Source: Ruminococcus sp.
GTDB lineage: Bacteria > Bacillota > Clostridia > Lachnospirales > Lachnospiraceae
DNA length: 64,000 nt
NCBI GenBank assembly: GCA_013911065.1
Contig: JACERV010000022.1
Location: 26,364-90,363, forward strand
Direction of reading: 5' to 3'
The position numbers were made by a program, and so were the translations under genes. Each line of letters opens with the position of its first letter. Within the stretch, counting starts at the first letter, position 1. Below, one piece after another: positions 16,901 through 26,112 of this stretch. The notes below the pieces were generated by a model. It saw only the letters and a list, made by a program, of their open reading frames with translations. It had not been told where the DNA came from and made no database searches.

Positions 16901-17567
16901 AGTACTCATAGCGGACGATCAGGAATTGATACGTCAAAGCCTGGAACTTGTCCTGAACAGCAAAAGGGACATTAAAGTCTCCGGAATTGCAGCAGACGGA
17001 CAGGAGGCAATACAGTGTATAAGGAAAAATAAACCGGATATTGTATTGATGGATATCCGCATGCCTAAGATGGACGGAGTTTCCTGTACAAAGATTATTA
17101 AAGATGTGTATCCTCAGATAAAAATTATTATTCTGACTACATTTGATGATGACGAATATGTGTACGATGCATTAAGATACGGAGCCAGCGGATATCTGCT
17201 GAAAGGAGTATCCATGGATGAATTGTGCGATGCCATCAGGACGGTTCACAGTGGGCGGGCAATGATCAATCCGGATATAGCGACTAAGGTGTTGAAGTTA
17301 TTTTCACAGATGGCACAGACAAACTACACAATTCCTGTTGCGGAAAAGAGCATACAGTCACTTACAAAAACGGAGTGGAAGCTTATTTCTCAAGTGAAAA
17401 AGGGGGCAAGTAATAAGGAAATTGCAGATGTCTTGAATCTTTCGGAGGGGACAATCCGAAATTATCTGAGTGCTATTTTGAATAAGCTGAATCTTCGCGA
17501 CAGAACTCAGCTTGCGATTTGGGCGGTCCAGACAGGTGTACACTACGATGAAGGCGGGGAGATATAA
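16893..17567 (+). CDS. Response regulator, NarL/LuxR-type HTH
   Basis: 224 aa. Receiver domain residues 1-120 with acidic pair DD (9-10), phospho-acceptor D54 (LMDIRMPKMDG) and a conserved Lys near 104. The C-terminal LuxR HTH reads ASNKEIADVLNLSEGTIRNYL. Cognate partner of the kinase with which it overlaps. The repeated TTACAAATGT elements at 7921 and 10779 upstream of the sugar operons are candidate binding sites (inference). Confidence 0.93.
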   Translation: MIKVLIADDQELIRQSLELVLNSKRDIKVSGIAADGQEAIQCIRKNKPDIVLMDIRMPKMDGVSCTKIIKDVYPQIKIIILTTFDDDEYVYDALRYGASGYLLKGVSMDELCDAIRTVHSGRAMINPDIATKVLKLFSQMAQTNYTIPVAEKSIQSLTKTEWKLISQVKKGASNKEIADVLNLSEGTIRNYLSAILNKLNLRDRTQLAIWAVQTGVHYDEGGEI

Positions 17568-17570
17568 ATT

Positions 17571-18902
17571 TTGAAAAGTAAGTGGAAAAAACGGATTCCG
17601 GCATGCTTCATAGTGCTTGGGATTATAGGAATTACAATGTTCTGGAAAATGCACCAAGGTAAGACCGTTTTGGAGTTCGGGATGTTTACGGGAAGCAACT
17701 GGGGTGTGGAAAATGCGGATGCCTTTGTGATAATTGACAGAGCGATTGCACGTTTTGAAAAGGAACATCCCGATGTGAAAGTAGAGTATACATCAGGTAT
17801 CGACAGAGAGGATTACTCAGAGTGGTGTGCGGACAAACTTTTAAGGGGAGATATGCCGGACATCTTCATGGTGCTGGATGAGGATTTTAGCAGATACGTG
17901 TCATTGGATGTTCTAGAGAACCTGGATTCCTATATGGAAAATGATCCTGAATTTCAACAAGCAGAGTTTTTTACCAAAGCGTTAGAGATTGGACAGGGGA
18001 TAGGGGGAGAAAAAGTGCAGTATGCCCTTCCGTACGAGGTAGTACCGACGATGATGTTTGTAAACAAGACATTATTGGAAAAAGAGGGAATACAGATGCC
18101 CAGGAAAGACTGGAGCTGGGAAGACTTTTATAATATCTGCCAGAAAGTAACCAAAGATACGGACGGTGACGGCAGACTGGATCAGTTTGGGACATATAAC
18201 TATACATGGCTGGATGCAATGTACACCAGCGGCGGAACCGCTTTTGACAGTAAAAACATGACGGTGGACTTTACCAATACAGGGGTGGTTGAGTCTGTAA
18301 AGTTTATGAAAAAGCTGAATCAGCTGTATGGAGGAGAAATTGTAACTCAGGAGGATTTCGATGCAGGAAAGGTAGCTTTTATGCCGCTGAATTTTGCAGA
18401 ATACAGAACCTACAAGACATATCCGTATAAGATTAAAAAGTATACAAATTTTCAATGGGACTGCACCACATTTCCGGGAATCGTGTCAGGGCAGAATGTA
18501 TCAAAAGTGGATGCGCTTCTTCTGGGAATTAACAAAGATTCCAGAAAAAAAATGCTGGCATGGGAATTCCTGAGTGAGCTGACTATGGATAAAGAGAGCC
18601 AGATGGACATTTTCCGGTATTCTCAGGGAGTACCCAGTTTCAAAACAGTGGCGGAATCTAAGGAAGCAGAACAGATTATACAAGGAGAGATGGACCCGGA
18701 AGAGCGGGTAATAGGCGGAGAATTTTTATGTGAAGTAATTGAAAATGGAGAAATTACCCCTAAGTTTTACCAGGAGCAGATGTATGAGCAGATTATAAGT
18801 CTTGCAAACACAGAGATTGCCAATATATTTGAACAGAATAAGAGTGTAGATATCAGTATGAAAATACTGCAGAGGGAATTGCAGCGGTACCTCAATCAGT
18901 AA
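17571..18902 (+). CDS. Orphan family-1 extracellular solute-binding protein
   Basis: 443 aa. The N-terminal hydrophobic anchor (residues 9-24) lacks a lipobox Cys in the usual place, so the protein is probably membrane-anchored or cleaved by signal peptidase I. The rest is an SBP_bac_1 (MalE-like) fold, e.g. YALPYEVVPTMMFVNK, WSWEDFYNIC, DTDGDGRLDQFGTY and FMPLNF. It starts 4 bp after the response regulator (TTG, RBS GGGGAG). No MalFG-type permease is nearby, unlike the complete system at 48042-51280. It may be a second ligand sensor or an accessory binding protein. Confidence 0.82.
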   Translation: MKSKWKKRIPACFIVLGIIGITMFWKMHQGKTVLEFGMFTGSNWGVENADAFVIIDRAIARFEKEHPDVKVEYTSGIDREDYSEWCADKLLRGDMPDIFMVLDEDFSRYVSLDVLENLDSYMENDPEFQQAEFFTKALEIGQGIGGEKVQYALPYEVVPTMMFVNKTLLEKEGIQMPRKDWSWEDFYNICQKVTKDTDGDGRLDQFGTYNYTWLDAMYTSGGTAFDSKNMTVDFTNTGVVESVKFMKKLNQLYGGEIVTQEDFDAGKVAFMPLNFAEYRTYKTYPYKIKKYTNFQWDCTTFPGIVSGQNVSKVDALLLGINKDSRKKMLAWEFLSELTMDKESQMDIFRYSQGVPSFKTVAESKEAEQIIQGEMDPEERVIGGEFLCEVIENGEITPKFYQEQMYEQIISLANTEIANIFEQNKSVDISMKILQRELQRYLNQ

Positions 18903-18941
18903 GTTAAAGATAAGTCATGCTTGTTAAAGTAAAGACTATTA

Positions 18942-18970
18942 TTGACAGTATGTTTGTGTGCATATATAAT
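18942..18970 (+). promoter_or_regulatory. Consensus sigma-A promoter of the gcv operon
   Basis: TTGACA (18942-18947), exactly 17 bp, TATAAT (18965-18970): a perfect consensus match. The strength is tempered by the riboswitch and terminator that follow. Confidence 0.9.
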
Positions 18971-19006
18971 GAAGAAAATTAAATAATAACTAATCGTATG
19001 AGGAAT

Positions 19007-19113
19007 TTACGAGAGACTGTTGTGCATAGTGCATAATGGCGCCGAAGGGGCAAGGAGATATCTGAAACTCTCAGGCAAAGGGACTAAATTCTGACGAATC
19101 TCTGAAGATGCGA
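19007..19113 (+). promoter_or_regulatory. Glycine riboswitch (single recognisable aptamer)
   Basis: Conserved core: ACGAGAGACTG at 19010, GGCGCCGAAGGGGCAAGG at 19038-19055, and CTGAAACTCTCAGGCAAAGG at 19062-19081 followed by ACTAAATTC. Only one full aptamer is seen. The following segment (ACGAATCTCTGAAGATGCGACAG) may be the reduced partner of singleton glycine switches. It precedes a terminator and the glycine cleavage operon, so glycine binding most likely turns expression on. Confidence 0.92.
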
Positions 19114-19114
19114 C

Positions 19115-19160
19115 AGGGAAATAAAGATATCTGTTATAGATGTTCTTATTTCCCTTTTTA
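19115..19160 (+). terminator. Intrinsic terminator of the glycine riboswitch
   Basis: AGGGAAATAA (19115-19124) pairs with TTATTTCCCT (19146-19155), followed by TTTTTA. It is adjacent to the aptamer and is the probable expression platform. Confidence 0.85.
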
Positions 19161-19196
19161 TGTATTAGGAAATTTTTCTTTCCTAATACATAAAAA
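19155..19196. repeat. 18-bp perfect inverted repeat overlapping the riboswitch terminator tail
   Basis: TTTTTATGTATTAGGAAA (19155-19172) and TTTCCTAATACATAAAAA (19179-19196) are exact complements around TTTTTC. Its 5' arm begins inside the T-tract of the riboswitch terminator. It may be a second terminator, an RNA stabiliser or an alternate partner for the first hairpin. Confidence 0.75.
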
Positions 19197-19255
19197 CCCG
19201 GCCAGGCTTACAATATGGCAGAGATAAGTACGAAATGAAGGGAGGAATATTGATT

Positions 19256-20344
19256 ATGGATTTAAAAACACCACTTTACGACGAGCATGTAAAGGCAGGA
19301 GGAAAGATTGTCCCTTTTGCAGGATATTTGCTCCCGGTACAGTACGGGACAGGGGTGATAAAGGAGCACATGGCAGTCAGGACACAGGCAGGATTGTTTG
19401 ATGTATCCCATATGGGTGAGATTTTGTGTGAGGGAAAGGATGCACTGGCGAATCTACAGATGCTGCTCACAAATAATTTTGATAATCTTGTAGATGGGCA
19501 GGCAAGATACAGCCCCATGTGTACTGAAGAAGGGGGAACAGTAGATGACCTGATTGTCTATAAGAAATCAGATGATCATTACTTTATTGTAGTAAATGCG
19601 GCAAACAAGGATAAAGACTATCAGTGGATGATAAACCATAAGTTTGGGGATGCTGTATTTACAGATGTTTCAGAGGAATACGCACAGCTTGCGGTGCAGG
19701 GTCCGAAAGCTATGGAAATTATAAGAAAGCTGGCAAGAGAAGAAGAGATTCCCCAGAAATATTATCATGCAGTTTTTGATGCACAGGTTGCAGGAATCCC
19801 TTGTATTATCTCTAAGACAGGATATACAGGTGAAGACGGAGTGGAGTTATATTTTAAAAGTAAAGATGCTGCCCGGATGTGGAATATACTCCTGGAAAAT
19901 GGAAAAGAAGAGGGGTTGATTCCCTGTGGATTGGGGGCCAGAGACACATTGCGCATGGAAGCTGGGATGCCTCTATATGGACATGAGATGGACGAGACGG
20001 TTACTCCTCGCGAGGCAGGGCTGGGGTTTGCGGTGAAAATGAAGAAGGAAAACTTCATTGGGAAGGCTGCCCTGGAGGAAAAAGGAGAGCCTAAACGGCA
20101 GCGCATTGGCCTTAAGGTCATCGGAAGGGGAATCATAAGAGAGCATCAGGACGTATATGCAGGAGAGACAATAATTGGGCATACAACTTCCGGGACTCAT
20201 TGCCCCTATCTGGGGTATCCCGCGGCAATTGCCCTGGTGGACAGCCGATATACGGAGATTGGCACCAGGTTAAAAGCAGAGGTGCGGGGGCGGATGATAG
20301 ATGCGGAGATTGTAGAACTGCCGTTTTATAAAAGAAGTAAGTAA
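19256..20344 (+). CDS. gcvT: Aminomethyltransferase (glycine cleavage T protein)
   Basis: 362 aa. Transfers the aminomethyl carbon from lipoyl-H protein to tetrahydrofolate, releasing ammonia. Landmarks: TPLYDEHVKAGGK, FDVSHMGEI, GLGARDTLRMEAGMPLYGHE near residue 230, and the C-terminal barrel with GTHCPYLGYPAAIALV. Start at 19256 because AGGGAGG lies 11 bp upstream; an ATG at 19235 would place that site inside the gene. First gene after the glycine riboswitch. Confidence 0.96.
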   Translation: MDLKTPLYDEHVKAGGKIVPFAGYLLPVQYGTGVIKEHMAVRTQAGLFDVSHMGEILCEGKDALANLQMLLTNNFDNLVDGQARYSPMCTEEGGTVDDLIVYKKSDDHYFIVVNAANKDKDYQWMINHKFGDAVFTDVSEEYAQLAVQGPKAMEIIRKLAREEEIPQKYYHAVFDAQVAGIPCIISKTGYTGEDGVELYFKSKDAARMWNILLENGKEEGLIPCGLGARDTLRMEAGMPLYGHEMDETVTPREAGLGFAVKMKKENFIGKAALEEKGEPKRQRIGLKVIGRGIIREHQDVYAGETIIGHTTSGTHCPYLGYPAAIALVDSRYTEIGTRLKAEVRGRMIDAEIVELPFYKRSK

Positions 20345-20388
20345 ATTACCAAGACAACGATTATGGAATTATGAAGGGAGAATGAATT

Positions 20389-20769
20389 ATGAAACTGGAA
20401 AAAGGATTATTATATTCAAAATCACATGAATGGGTAAAAGAAGAGGGGGATGAAGTTCTCATCGGACTGACAGATTATGCCCAGTCAGAGCTTGGAGACC
20501 TGGTCTTCGTGAACCTGCCTGAGGAGGGTGATGAACTTTCAGTGGGGGAATCTTTTGCTGATGTGGAGTCTGTGAAAGCAGTATCTGATATATATGCGCC
20601 GGTAGCCGGAATTGTCAGCCAGGTCAATGAAGAAATCCTGGATGCTCCGGAGATGATTAACGAGTCACCTTATGAGGCATGGCTTGTAAAAGTGACAGAG
20701 ATTTCAGAGAAAGAAGCACTGATGTCTGCGGAAGAGTATGAGGCATTTGTTGAAAGTGAAAAGGAATAG
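20389..20769 (+). CDS. gcvH: Glycine cleavage system H protein
   Basis: 126 aa, normal length. The lipoylated lysine lies in ESVKAVSDI (about K64). It shuttles the aminomethyl group and electrons between the P, T and L proteins. RBS GAAGGGAG. Lies between gcvT and gcvPA, with a lipoate ligase later in the operon to modify it. Confidence 0.97.
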   Translation: MKLEKGLLYSKSHEWVKEEGDEVLIGLTDYAQSELGDLVFVNLPEEGDELSVGESFADVESVKAVSDIYAPVAGIVSQVNEEILDAPEMINESPYEAWLVKVTEISEKEALMSAEEYEAFVESEKE

Positions 20770-20784
20770 AGAGGCGGTGATTTT

Positions 20785-22095
20785 ATGGGAGGTTATGTGC
20801 CATCTACAGATCAGGAACAGCTCCAGATGCTGCATGAGATCGGCTTAAAGTCAATGGACGATTTATTTGCCCATATCCCGGAAGAAGTGAAGATTCAGGG
20901 GAGCCTTGAACTCCCGGCGGGATTGTCTGAACTGGAAGTGCGCAGGAAAGTGCAGGGTATTGCCAGGAAGAATAAGGTGTTTTCCAGTATATTCCGGGGC
21001 GCCGGAGCGTACAGGCACTTTATTCCGGCCATTGTTAAGAGTGTTACAGGTAAAGAAAACTTTCTTACATCCTATACCCCTTACCAAGCGGAAATCAGCC
21101 AGGGGGTTCTGCAGTCCATCTATGAATACCAGACGATGATCTGCGACCTTACCGGCATGGATGTTTCAAATGCATCTGTATATGACGGGTCCACCGCGGC
21201 AGCGGAAGGTATTGCGATGTGTCAGGAAAGAAAAAGGAAGAAGGCATTGGTTTCGGCGTGTGCCAATCCAAGCACATTGGAGGTAGTAAAGACATACTGT
21301 TTTGGCAATCAGATGGAGCTGGTTGTAATCCCGGAAAAGGACGGGACTACTGATATGGAACGCCTGAAAGAGCAGATTGATGCATCGACAGCCTGTGTAT
21401 ACATCCAGCATCCGAATTATTACGGCAATTTGGAGGATGCCGCGGGCATCGGGGAGATTGTACATGAAGCGGGAGCAAAATTCATAATGAGCGTGAACCC
21501 AATCTCATTGGCAATTGTTAAGACGCCAAGGGAATATGGGGCGGACATTGCTGTGGGAGACGGGCAGCCGCTGGGCCTTCCTCTGTCGTTTGGAGGACCC
21601 TATCTTGGATTTATGTCCTGTGTATCTGAAATGATGAGAAAGCTTCCGGGAAGAATTGTAGGCCAGACGAAAGATAAAAACGGGAAGACCGGCTATGTCC
21701 TGACACTGCAGGCAAGAGAACAGCATATACGCCGTGAGAAGGCTTCCAGCAATATCTGTACCAACCAGGCATTATGCGCACTGGCAATAGGCACGTATCT
21801 GGCATCTATGGGAAATGAAGGACTAAAAAATGCGGCGGTCCAGTGTACTTCGAAAGCACATTACATGGCTGCTGAATTGGAGAAAATCGGATATTCAGTA
21901 GAAAATAAAGCAGAGTTTTTCCATGAATTTGTGACCAGTTCCGATGTGCCGGCTGAAAAGATAATGAACGCTTTGGCAGCGAAAGATGTTTTAGGCGGTT
22001 ATCCTCTGGACGGGCACCGTGTTTTGTGGTGCTGCACAGAGATGAACAGCAAAGAAGAGATTGATGAAGTAATCCGTATCCTGAAGGAGGTATAA
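20785..22095 (+). CDS. gcvPA: Glycine dehydrogenase (decarboxylating) subunit 1
   Basis: 436 aa, the N-terminal half of the two-subunit P protein. Landmarks: YVPSTDQEQLQML at the start, GAYRHFIPAIVKS, TPYQAEISQGVLQ, YDGSTAAAEG and DGQPLGLPLSFGGPYLG. It forms a heterotetramer with the following gene product to decarboxylate glycine. Its stop is 3 bp from the gcvPB start. Confidence 0.97.
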   Translation: MGGYVPSTDQEQLQMLHEIGLKSMDDLFAHIPEEVKIQGSLELPAGLSELEVRRKVQGIARKNKVFSSIFRGAGAYRHFIPAIVKSVTGKENFLTSYTPYQAEISQGVLQSIYEYQTMICDLTGMDVSNASVYDGSTAAAEGIAMCQERKRKKALVSACANPSTLEVVKTYCFGNQMELVVIPEKDGTTDMERLKEQIDASTACVYIQHPNYYGNLEDAAGIGEIVHEAGAKFIMSVNPISLAIVKTPREYGADIAVGDGQPLGLPLSFGGPYLGFMSCVSEMMRKLPGRIVGQTKDKNGKTGYVLTLQAREQHIRREKASSNICTNQALCALAIGTYLASMGNEGLKNAAVQCTSKAHYMAAELEKIGYSVENKAEFFHEFVTSSDVPAEKIMNALAAKDVLGGYPLDGHRVLWCCTEMNSKEEIDEVIRILKEV

Positions 22096-22098
22096 GCT

Positions 22099-23529
22099 AT
22101 GCTGATATTTGAGAAAAGCAGGCCGGGCAGAGGCTGTACAGAGCTGCCGCCTATAGATGTGCCTGTAATCATGCCGGATGAGAAGAACAAAAGAACACTG
22201 CCGATGCATATGCCGGAAATGTCAGAAGGAGATCTGAGCAGACATTACACGGAACTTGCAAAGAAGTCCCATGGTGTGAATGATGGATTTTATCCTCTTG
22301 GCTCCTGTACGATGAAATATAATCCGAAGATTAATGATGAGATGGCATCACTTCCCGGTTTCGCGGAAATTCATCCGATGCAGCCCTCAAACACAGTGCA
22401 GGGATGCATGGAAGTAATGCACCTTATAGAGAAGTATCTTTGTGAAATAACAGGGATGAATCATATGTCGATGCAGCCGGCAGCCGGATCCCACGGGGAG
22501 TTTGCCGGACTTCTTTTGATAAAAGCTTACCATGAAAGCCGGGGAGATTATAAAAGAACGAAGATTATCGTTCCCGACTCCGCTCACGGAACAAATCCGG
22601 CCAGCGCAGCGATGGCGGGATACTCAGTAGTCAGCGTCCCCTCCAGTGAAGATGGATGTGTGGATATTGAAAAACTTCGGGCAGCAGTGGGAAGGGATAC
22701 GGCTGGATTGATGCTGACAAATCCGAATACACTGGGTCTCTTTGACAAGAATATACTGGAAATTACAGATATTATCCATGAATGCGGAGGGCTCTGCTAT
22801 TATGACGGAGCGAATCTAAATGCAGTCATGGGAATTGTACGGCCGGGAGATATGGGATTCGATGTCATTCATCTGAACCTTCATAAGACATTTTCCACAC
22901 CACATGGTGGAGGCGGACCGGGAAGCGGACCGGTAGGATGCAAGGAGCACCTTGCGCAGTTCCTTCCGTCTGTGTTTGTAAAACGAGAAGAGGAATTTTT
23001 CTTTGAGAAGCCGTCGCACAGCATCGGAGAGCTGAAGGACTTCTACGGAAATTTCCTGGTTGTGGTAAGAGCGCTTACTTATATTCTTACCCTTGGAAAC
23101 GAGGGAATTCCAAAGGCTGCCCGGAGTGCAGTCCTCAATGCCAATTATATGATGAACCGCCTTGGAGATCTTTATACTATGGCATATGACACAACATGCA
23201 TGCACGAATTTGTTATGAGCCTTTCAGAACTGAAAAAGAATACAGGTGTTTCTGCGCTGGACATTGCAAAGGGGCTTTTGGATAACGGGATTCATCCTCC
23301 AACCATGTACTTTCCAATGATTGTCGGGGAAGCCCTGATGGTGGAACCGACAGAGACAGAATCAAAAGAGACATTAGATCATGCAATTGAGGTATTCCGG
23401 CAGTTATATAAGACGGCAGAAACAGACCCGGAAAGGCTGCATCAGGCACCGGCCCATACTTCGGTGACAAGGTTGGATGAAGTAGAGGCAGCAAGGCATC
23501 CGGTGCTGAGGTATAACTGGGAATTGTAA
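22099..23529 (+). CDS. gcvPB: Glycine dehydrogenase (decarboxylating) subunit 2
   Basis: 476 aa. PLP-binding Lys in NLHKTFSTPHGGGGPGSG (about K259). Other conserved parts: FYPLGSCTMKYNPK, QPAAGSHGE and DSAHGTNPASAAMAGY. Works with GcvPA; transfers the aminomethyl group to lipoyl-GcvH and releases CO2. Strong AAGGAGG site overlapping the end of gcvPA. Confidence 0.97.
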   Translation: MLIFEKSRPGRGCTELPPIDVPVIMPDEKNKRTLPMHMPEMSEGDLSRHYTELAKKSHGVNDGFYPLGSCTMKYNPKINDEMASLPGFAEIHPMQPSNTVQGCMEVMHLIEKYLCEITGMNHMSMQPAAGSHGEFAGLLLIKAYHESRGDYKRTKIIVPDSAHGTNPASAAMAGYSVVSVPSSEDGCVDIEKLRAAVGRDTAGLMLTNPNTLGLFDKNILEITDIIHECGGLCYYDGANLNAVMGIVRPGDMGFDVIHLNLHKTFSTPHGGGGPGSGPVGCKEHLAQFLPSVFVKREEEFFFEKPSHSIGELKDFYGNFLVVVRALTYILTLGNEGIPKAARSAVLNANYMMNRLGDLYTMAYDTTCMHEFVMSLSELKKNTGVSALDIAKGLLDNGIHPPTMYFPMIVGEALMVEPTETESKETLDHAIEVFRQLYKTAETDPERLHQAPAHTSVTRLDEVEAARHPVLRYNWEL

Positions 23530-23556
23530 AAATATGTGTAGGGGCAGGTGCAAAAG

Positions 23557-24555
23557 ATGATAGATGAAATCACGTATATAGAAAGCAGACAGACAGAACC
23601 TTACGAGAATCTTGCAATCGAAGAATATTTACTGAATCATTGCAAAGAAAATCAATGTATTTTATATCTTTGGCAGAATAAGAGGACTATCGTAATCGGG
23701 CGTAACCAGAATGCCTGGAAGGAATGTCTGGTGGAAAAGCTGGAAAATGAAGGAGGACATCTGGTTCGCAGGCTTTCCGGCGGTGGGGCGGTCTATCACG
23801 ATACTGGGAATCTTAATTTTACATTTCTGGTCAGGAAGGAAAATTATGATTTAGACAGACAACTTGAAGTGATTCTAAGGGCAGTCAAAAAGCTGGGAGT
23901 TCATGCAGAAAAATCAGGTCGAAATGATATTCTTGCAGAGGGAAAGAAGTTTTCAGGCAATGCGTTCTATGAACAGGCAGGGCACTGTTATCATCACGGC
24001 ACGCTGATGGTGAATGTAGACATCGGGGATTTGTCAAAATATCTTACGGTGTCAAAAGAAAAACTTCAGTCAAAAGGCGTGGATTCGGTAAAATCCAGGG
24101 TAACGAACTTGAAGGAGTTTGCGTCAGATATTACGGTGGATACATTGAAAGAGAAGCTAGTTGAAGCTTTTGAAGAAGTATATGAACTTAAGGTAAAGCA
24201 AATCGAGACAGAAGACCTTGGACATGAGGAAATCGAGGAGTCCAGAAAACGGTTCGCGTCATGGGACTGGATACTGGGAAAGAAAATTGATTTCCAGCAT
24301 GAGCTGTCCAATCGCTTTTCCTGGGGGCAGTTTACAATGCAGGTGAAGGTGAATTGTGGAAAGATTGAAGATGTAGTTATATTTTCTGATTCTATGAAAA
24401 CAAATATGATGCCGGAGCTGTCCGGATGTCTGAAAGGAATCACGTATAATAAAAAGGCAATCTGCTCAGCGCTTGAGAATTTTAGGGTGAAGGACGCAAA
24501 GGAAGAGGAGATGCGGCAGGAAATCGCAGCGTGGCTTGGGACTGTAGATTTATAG
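23557..24555 (+). CDS. lplA: Lipoate-protein ligase A
   Basis: About 332 aa from ATG 23557; a GTG at 23548 is the alternative. Conserved: NLAIEEYLL, LYLWQNKRTIVIGRNQNAW, RRLSGGGAVYHDTGNLNF and KKFSGNAFY, plus the C-terminal accessory domain from about residue 245. It attaches lipoate (via lipoyl-AMP) to GcvH. Its place between gcvPB and lpdA indicates dependence on scavenged lipoate for this system (inference; no lipA or lipB in the window). Confidence 0.94.
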   Translation: MIDEITYIESRQTEPYENLAIEEYLLNHCKENQCILYLWQNKRTIVIGRNQNAWKECLVEKLENEGGHLVRRLSGGGAVYHDTGNLNFTFLVRKENYDLDRQLEVILRAVKKLGVHAEKSGRNDILAEGKKFSGNAFYEQAGHCYHHGTLMVNVDIGDLSKYLTVSKEKLQSKGVDSVKSRVTNLKEFASDITVDTLKEKLVEAFEEVYELKVKQIETEDLGHEEIEESRKRFASWDWILGKKIDFQHELSNRFSWGQFTMQVKVNCGKIEDVVIFSDSMKTNMMPELSGCLKGITYNKKAICSALENFRVKDAKEEEMRQEIAAWLGTVDL

Positions 24556-24568
24556 GAGGAGATGCTTT

Positions 24569-25969
24569 ATGGAGAACCAATTTGATATCATCATCATCGG
24601 GGCCGGTCCCGGCGGTTATGTGACCGCAATTAAAGCTGCCCAGTTTGGGTTTAAGGTGGGAATTGTAGAAGAAATAAGAGTGGGGGGGACATGTCTGAAC
24701 CGGGGGTGCATTCCGGCAAAGGCAATGCTCCACGCATCTGCGTTATACAGCGAGATGAAAGAAGGGGAGAGATTTGGAATCCATGCTTCGGATGTAACAT
24801 ATGATTATGGAAAAATCCTGGCTTATAAGGAGGAAACGACGAACCAACTCTGCAAGGGTGTGGAACAGCTTCTGAAGGCAAACAAAGTTATAATTCTTGC
24901 CGGACGGGGGCGGCTTGAACAGGACAGCAGCGTGTGTGTGATATCGGAGGAAGGGGAAAAGAAGTATCAGGCAGAGCATATCGTTCTGGCTACAGGGTCC
25001 AGCCCCATTTTACTTCCTCTGCCGGGGTTCCAGCTTCCGGGAGTGCTCACCAGTGATGAAGTATTCCGGCTTACAGAGGTGCCGGAAAGCCTTGTGATTG
25101 TGGGAGGCGGAGTTATCGGAGTGGAATTTGCCACCATTTTTGCGGCACTTGGCTGCAGGGTGACAATTGTGGAAGCAATGTCCAGGCTGGTACCCAACCT
25201 GGATAAAGAAATTTCCCAGAACCTGAAGATGATTCTGAAAAGAAAGGGAATTGACATTCATACATCAGCTGCGGTGCAGAAGATTGAGAGCGAAGGTGAT
25301 CTCTATACTTGTACATTCCTTGAAAAAGAAAAGGAAGTACAGGCTGCTGCACAGTATATTCTCTGCGCAGTTGGGCGCCGCCCTTATATCCACGACTTGT
25401 TTGGGGAAGGTGTCAATCTTTCTATGGATAAAGGCCGAATCCAGGTAGATGAACATTTCCGTACCAGCCGGGAGGGAGTCTATGCAATCGGAGATATTAT
25501 AAAAGGGGCACAGCTTGCCCATGTTGCAAGTGCCCAGGGAATCTGCCTGGCGGAAGAACTGGCAGGGGTGGAGTCGGCGATTGATTTGAGGGCAGTCCCA
25601 AGCTGCGTCTATACGAATCCGGAGATTGCGGCTGTCGGCTTATCAGAAGAAGAGGCAAAGGAAAACGGAATAAATATAAAAACAGGAAAATTCATTATGA
25701 GTGCAAATGGCAAATCCTTGATTACTAAAGAGGAGAGAGGGTTTATCAAGGTAGTGTCAGATGCTGAGACAGAAGTAATTCTTGGCGCGCAGATGATGTG
25801 TGCAAGGGCTACGGATATGATTGGGGAATTTGGAACGGCAGTGGCAAATAAGCTTACCGTCCGCCAGCTTCTTAAGACCATGAGAGCTCACCCGACTTAT
25901 AATGAAGGGGTGGCAGAGGCCCTGGAAGACGTTATTGGAGGAGCAATCCATATAACGCCAAAGAGATAG
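24569..25969 (+). CDS. lpdA: Dihydrolipoyl dehydrogenase (L protein)
   Basis: 466 aa flavoprotein. FAD-binding GAGPGGYVTAIKAAQ at residues 11-25; redox disulfide GGTCLNRGCIPAKA; NAD-binding GGGVIGVEFA; second FAD motif YAIGDII; catalytic HPTYNEGVAEALED near the C-terminus. Reoxidises dihydrolipoyl-GcvH and makes NADH. Last gene of the operon; terminator at 26032. Confidence 0.96.
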   Translation: MENQFDIIIIGAGPGGYVTAIKAAQFGFKVGIVEEIRVGGTCLNRGCIPAKAMLHASALYSEMKEGERFGIHASDVTYDYGKILAYKEETTNQLCKGVEQLLKANKVIILAGRGRLEQDSSVCVISEEGEKKYQAEHIVLATGSSPILLPLPGFQLPGVLTSDEVFRLTEVPESLVIVGGGVIGVEFATIFAALGCRVTIVEAMSRLVPNLDKEISQNLKMILKRKGIDIHTSAAVQKIESEGDLYTCTFLEKEKEVQAAAQYILCAVGRRPYIHDLFGEGVNLSMDKGRIQVDEHFRTSREGVYAIGDIIKGAQLAHVASAQGICLAEELAGVESAIDLRAVPSCVYTNPEIAAVGLSEEEAKENGINIKTGKFIMSANGKSLITKEERGFIKVVSDAETEVILGAQMMCARATDMIGEFGTAVANKLTVRQLLKTMRAHPTYNEGVAEALEDVIGGAIHITPKR

Positions 25970-26031
25970 AGCGGAAAGTGGAAAGACCGGAAAAATTGGA
26001 TATCTGGCGATTGCTTAGAAGCCAATAAATA

Positions 26032-26061
26032 CAAAGGACTGCAGATTTCTGCAGTCCTTTG
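26032..26061. terminator. Bidirectional terminator between gcv and siderophore operons
   Basis: CAAAGGACTGCAG and CTGCAGTCCTTTG form a 13-bp perfect stem with an ATTT loop. It lies between two convergent operons. T-rich runs are short on either side. Confidence 0.75.
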
Positions 26062-26112
26062 CTTTATGGCAAAATTAATTTTTTTGAATGCATATTAGAT
26101 AAGTATTCATTT

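Noticed and set aside
19001..19113. Tandem (two-aptamer) glycine riboswitch
   Set aside because: Only one complete conserved core is visible; the second segment lacks the GCCGAAGGGGCAA and CTCTCAGGCAAA elements.
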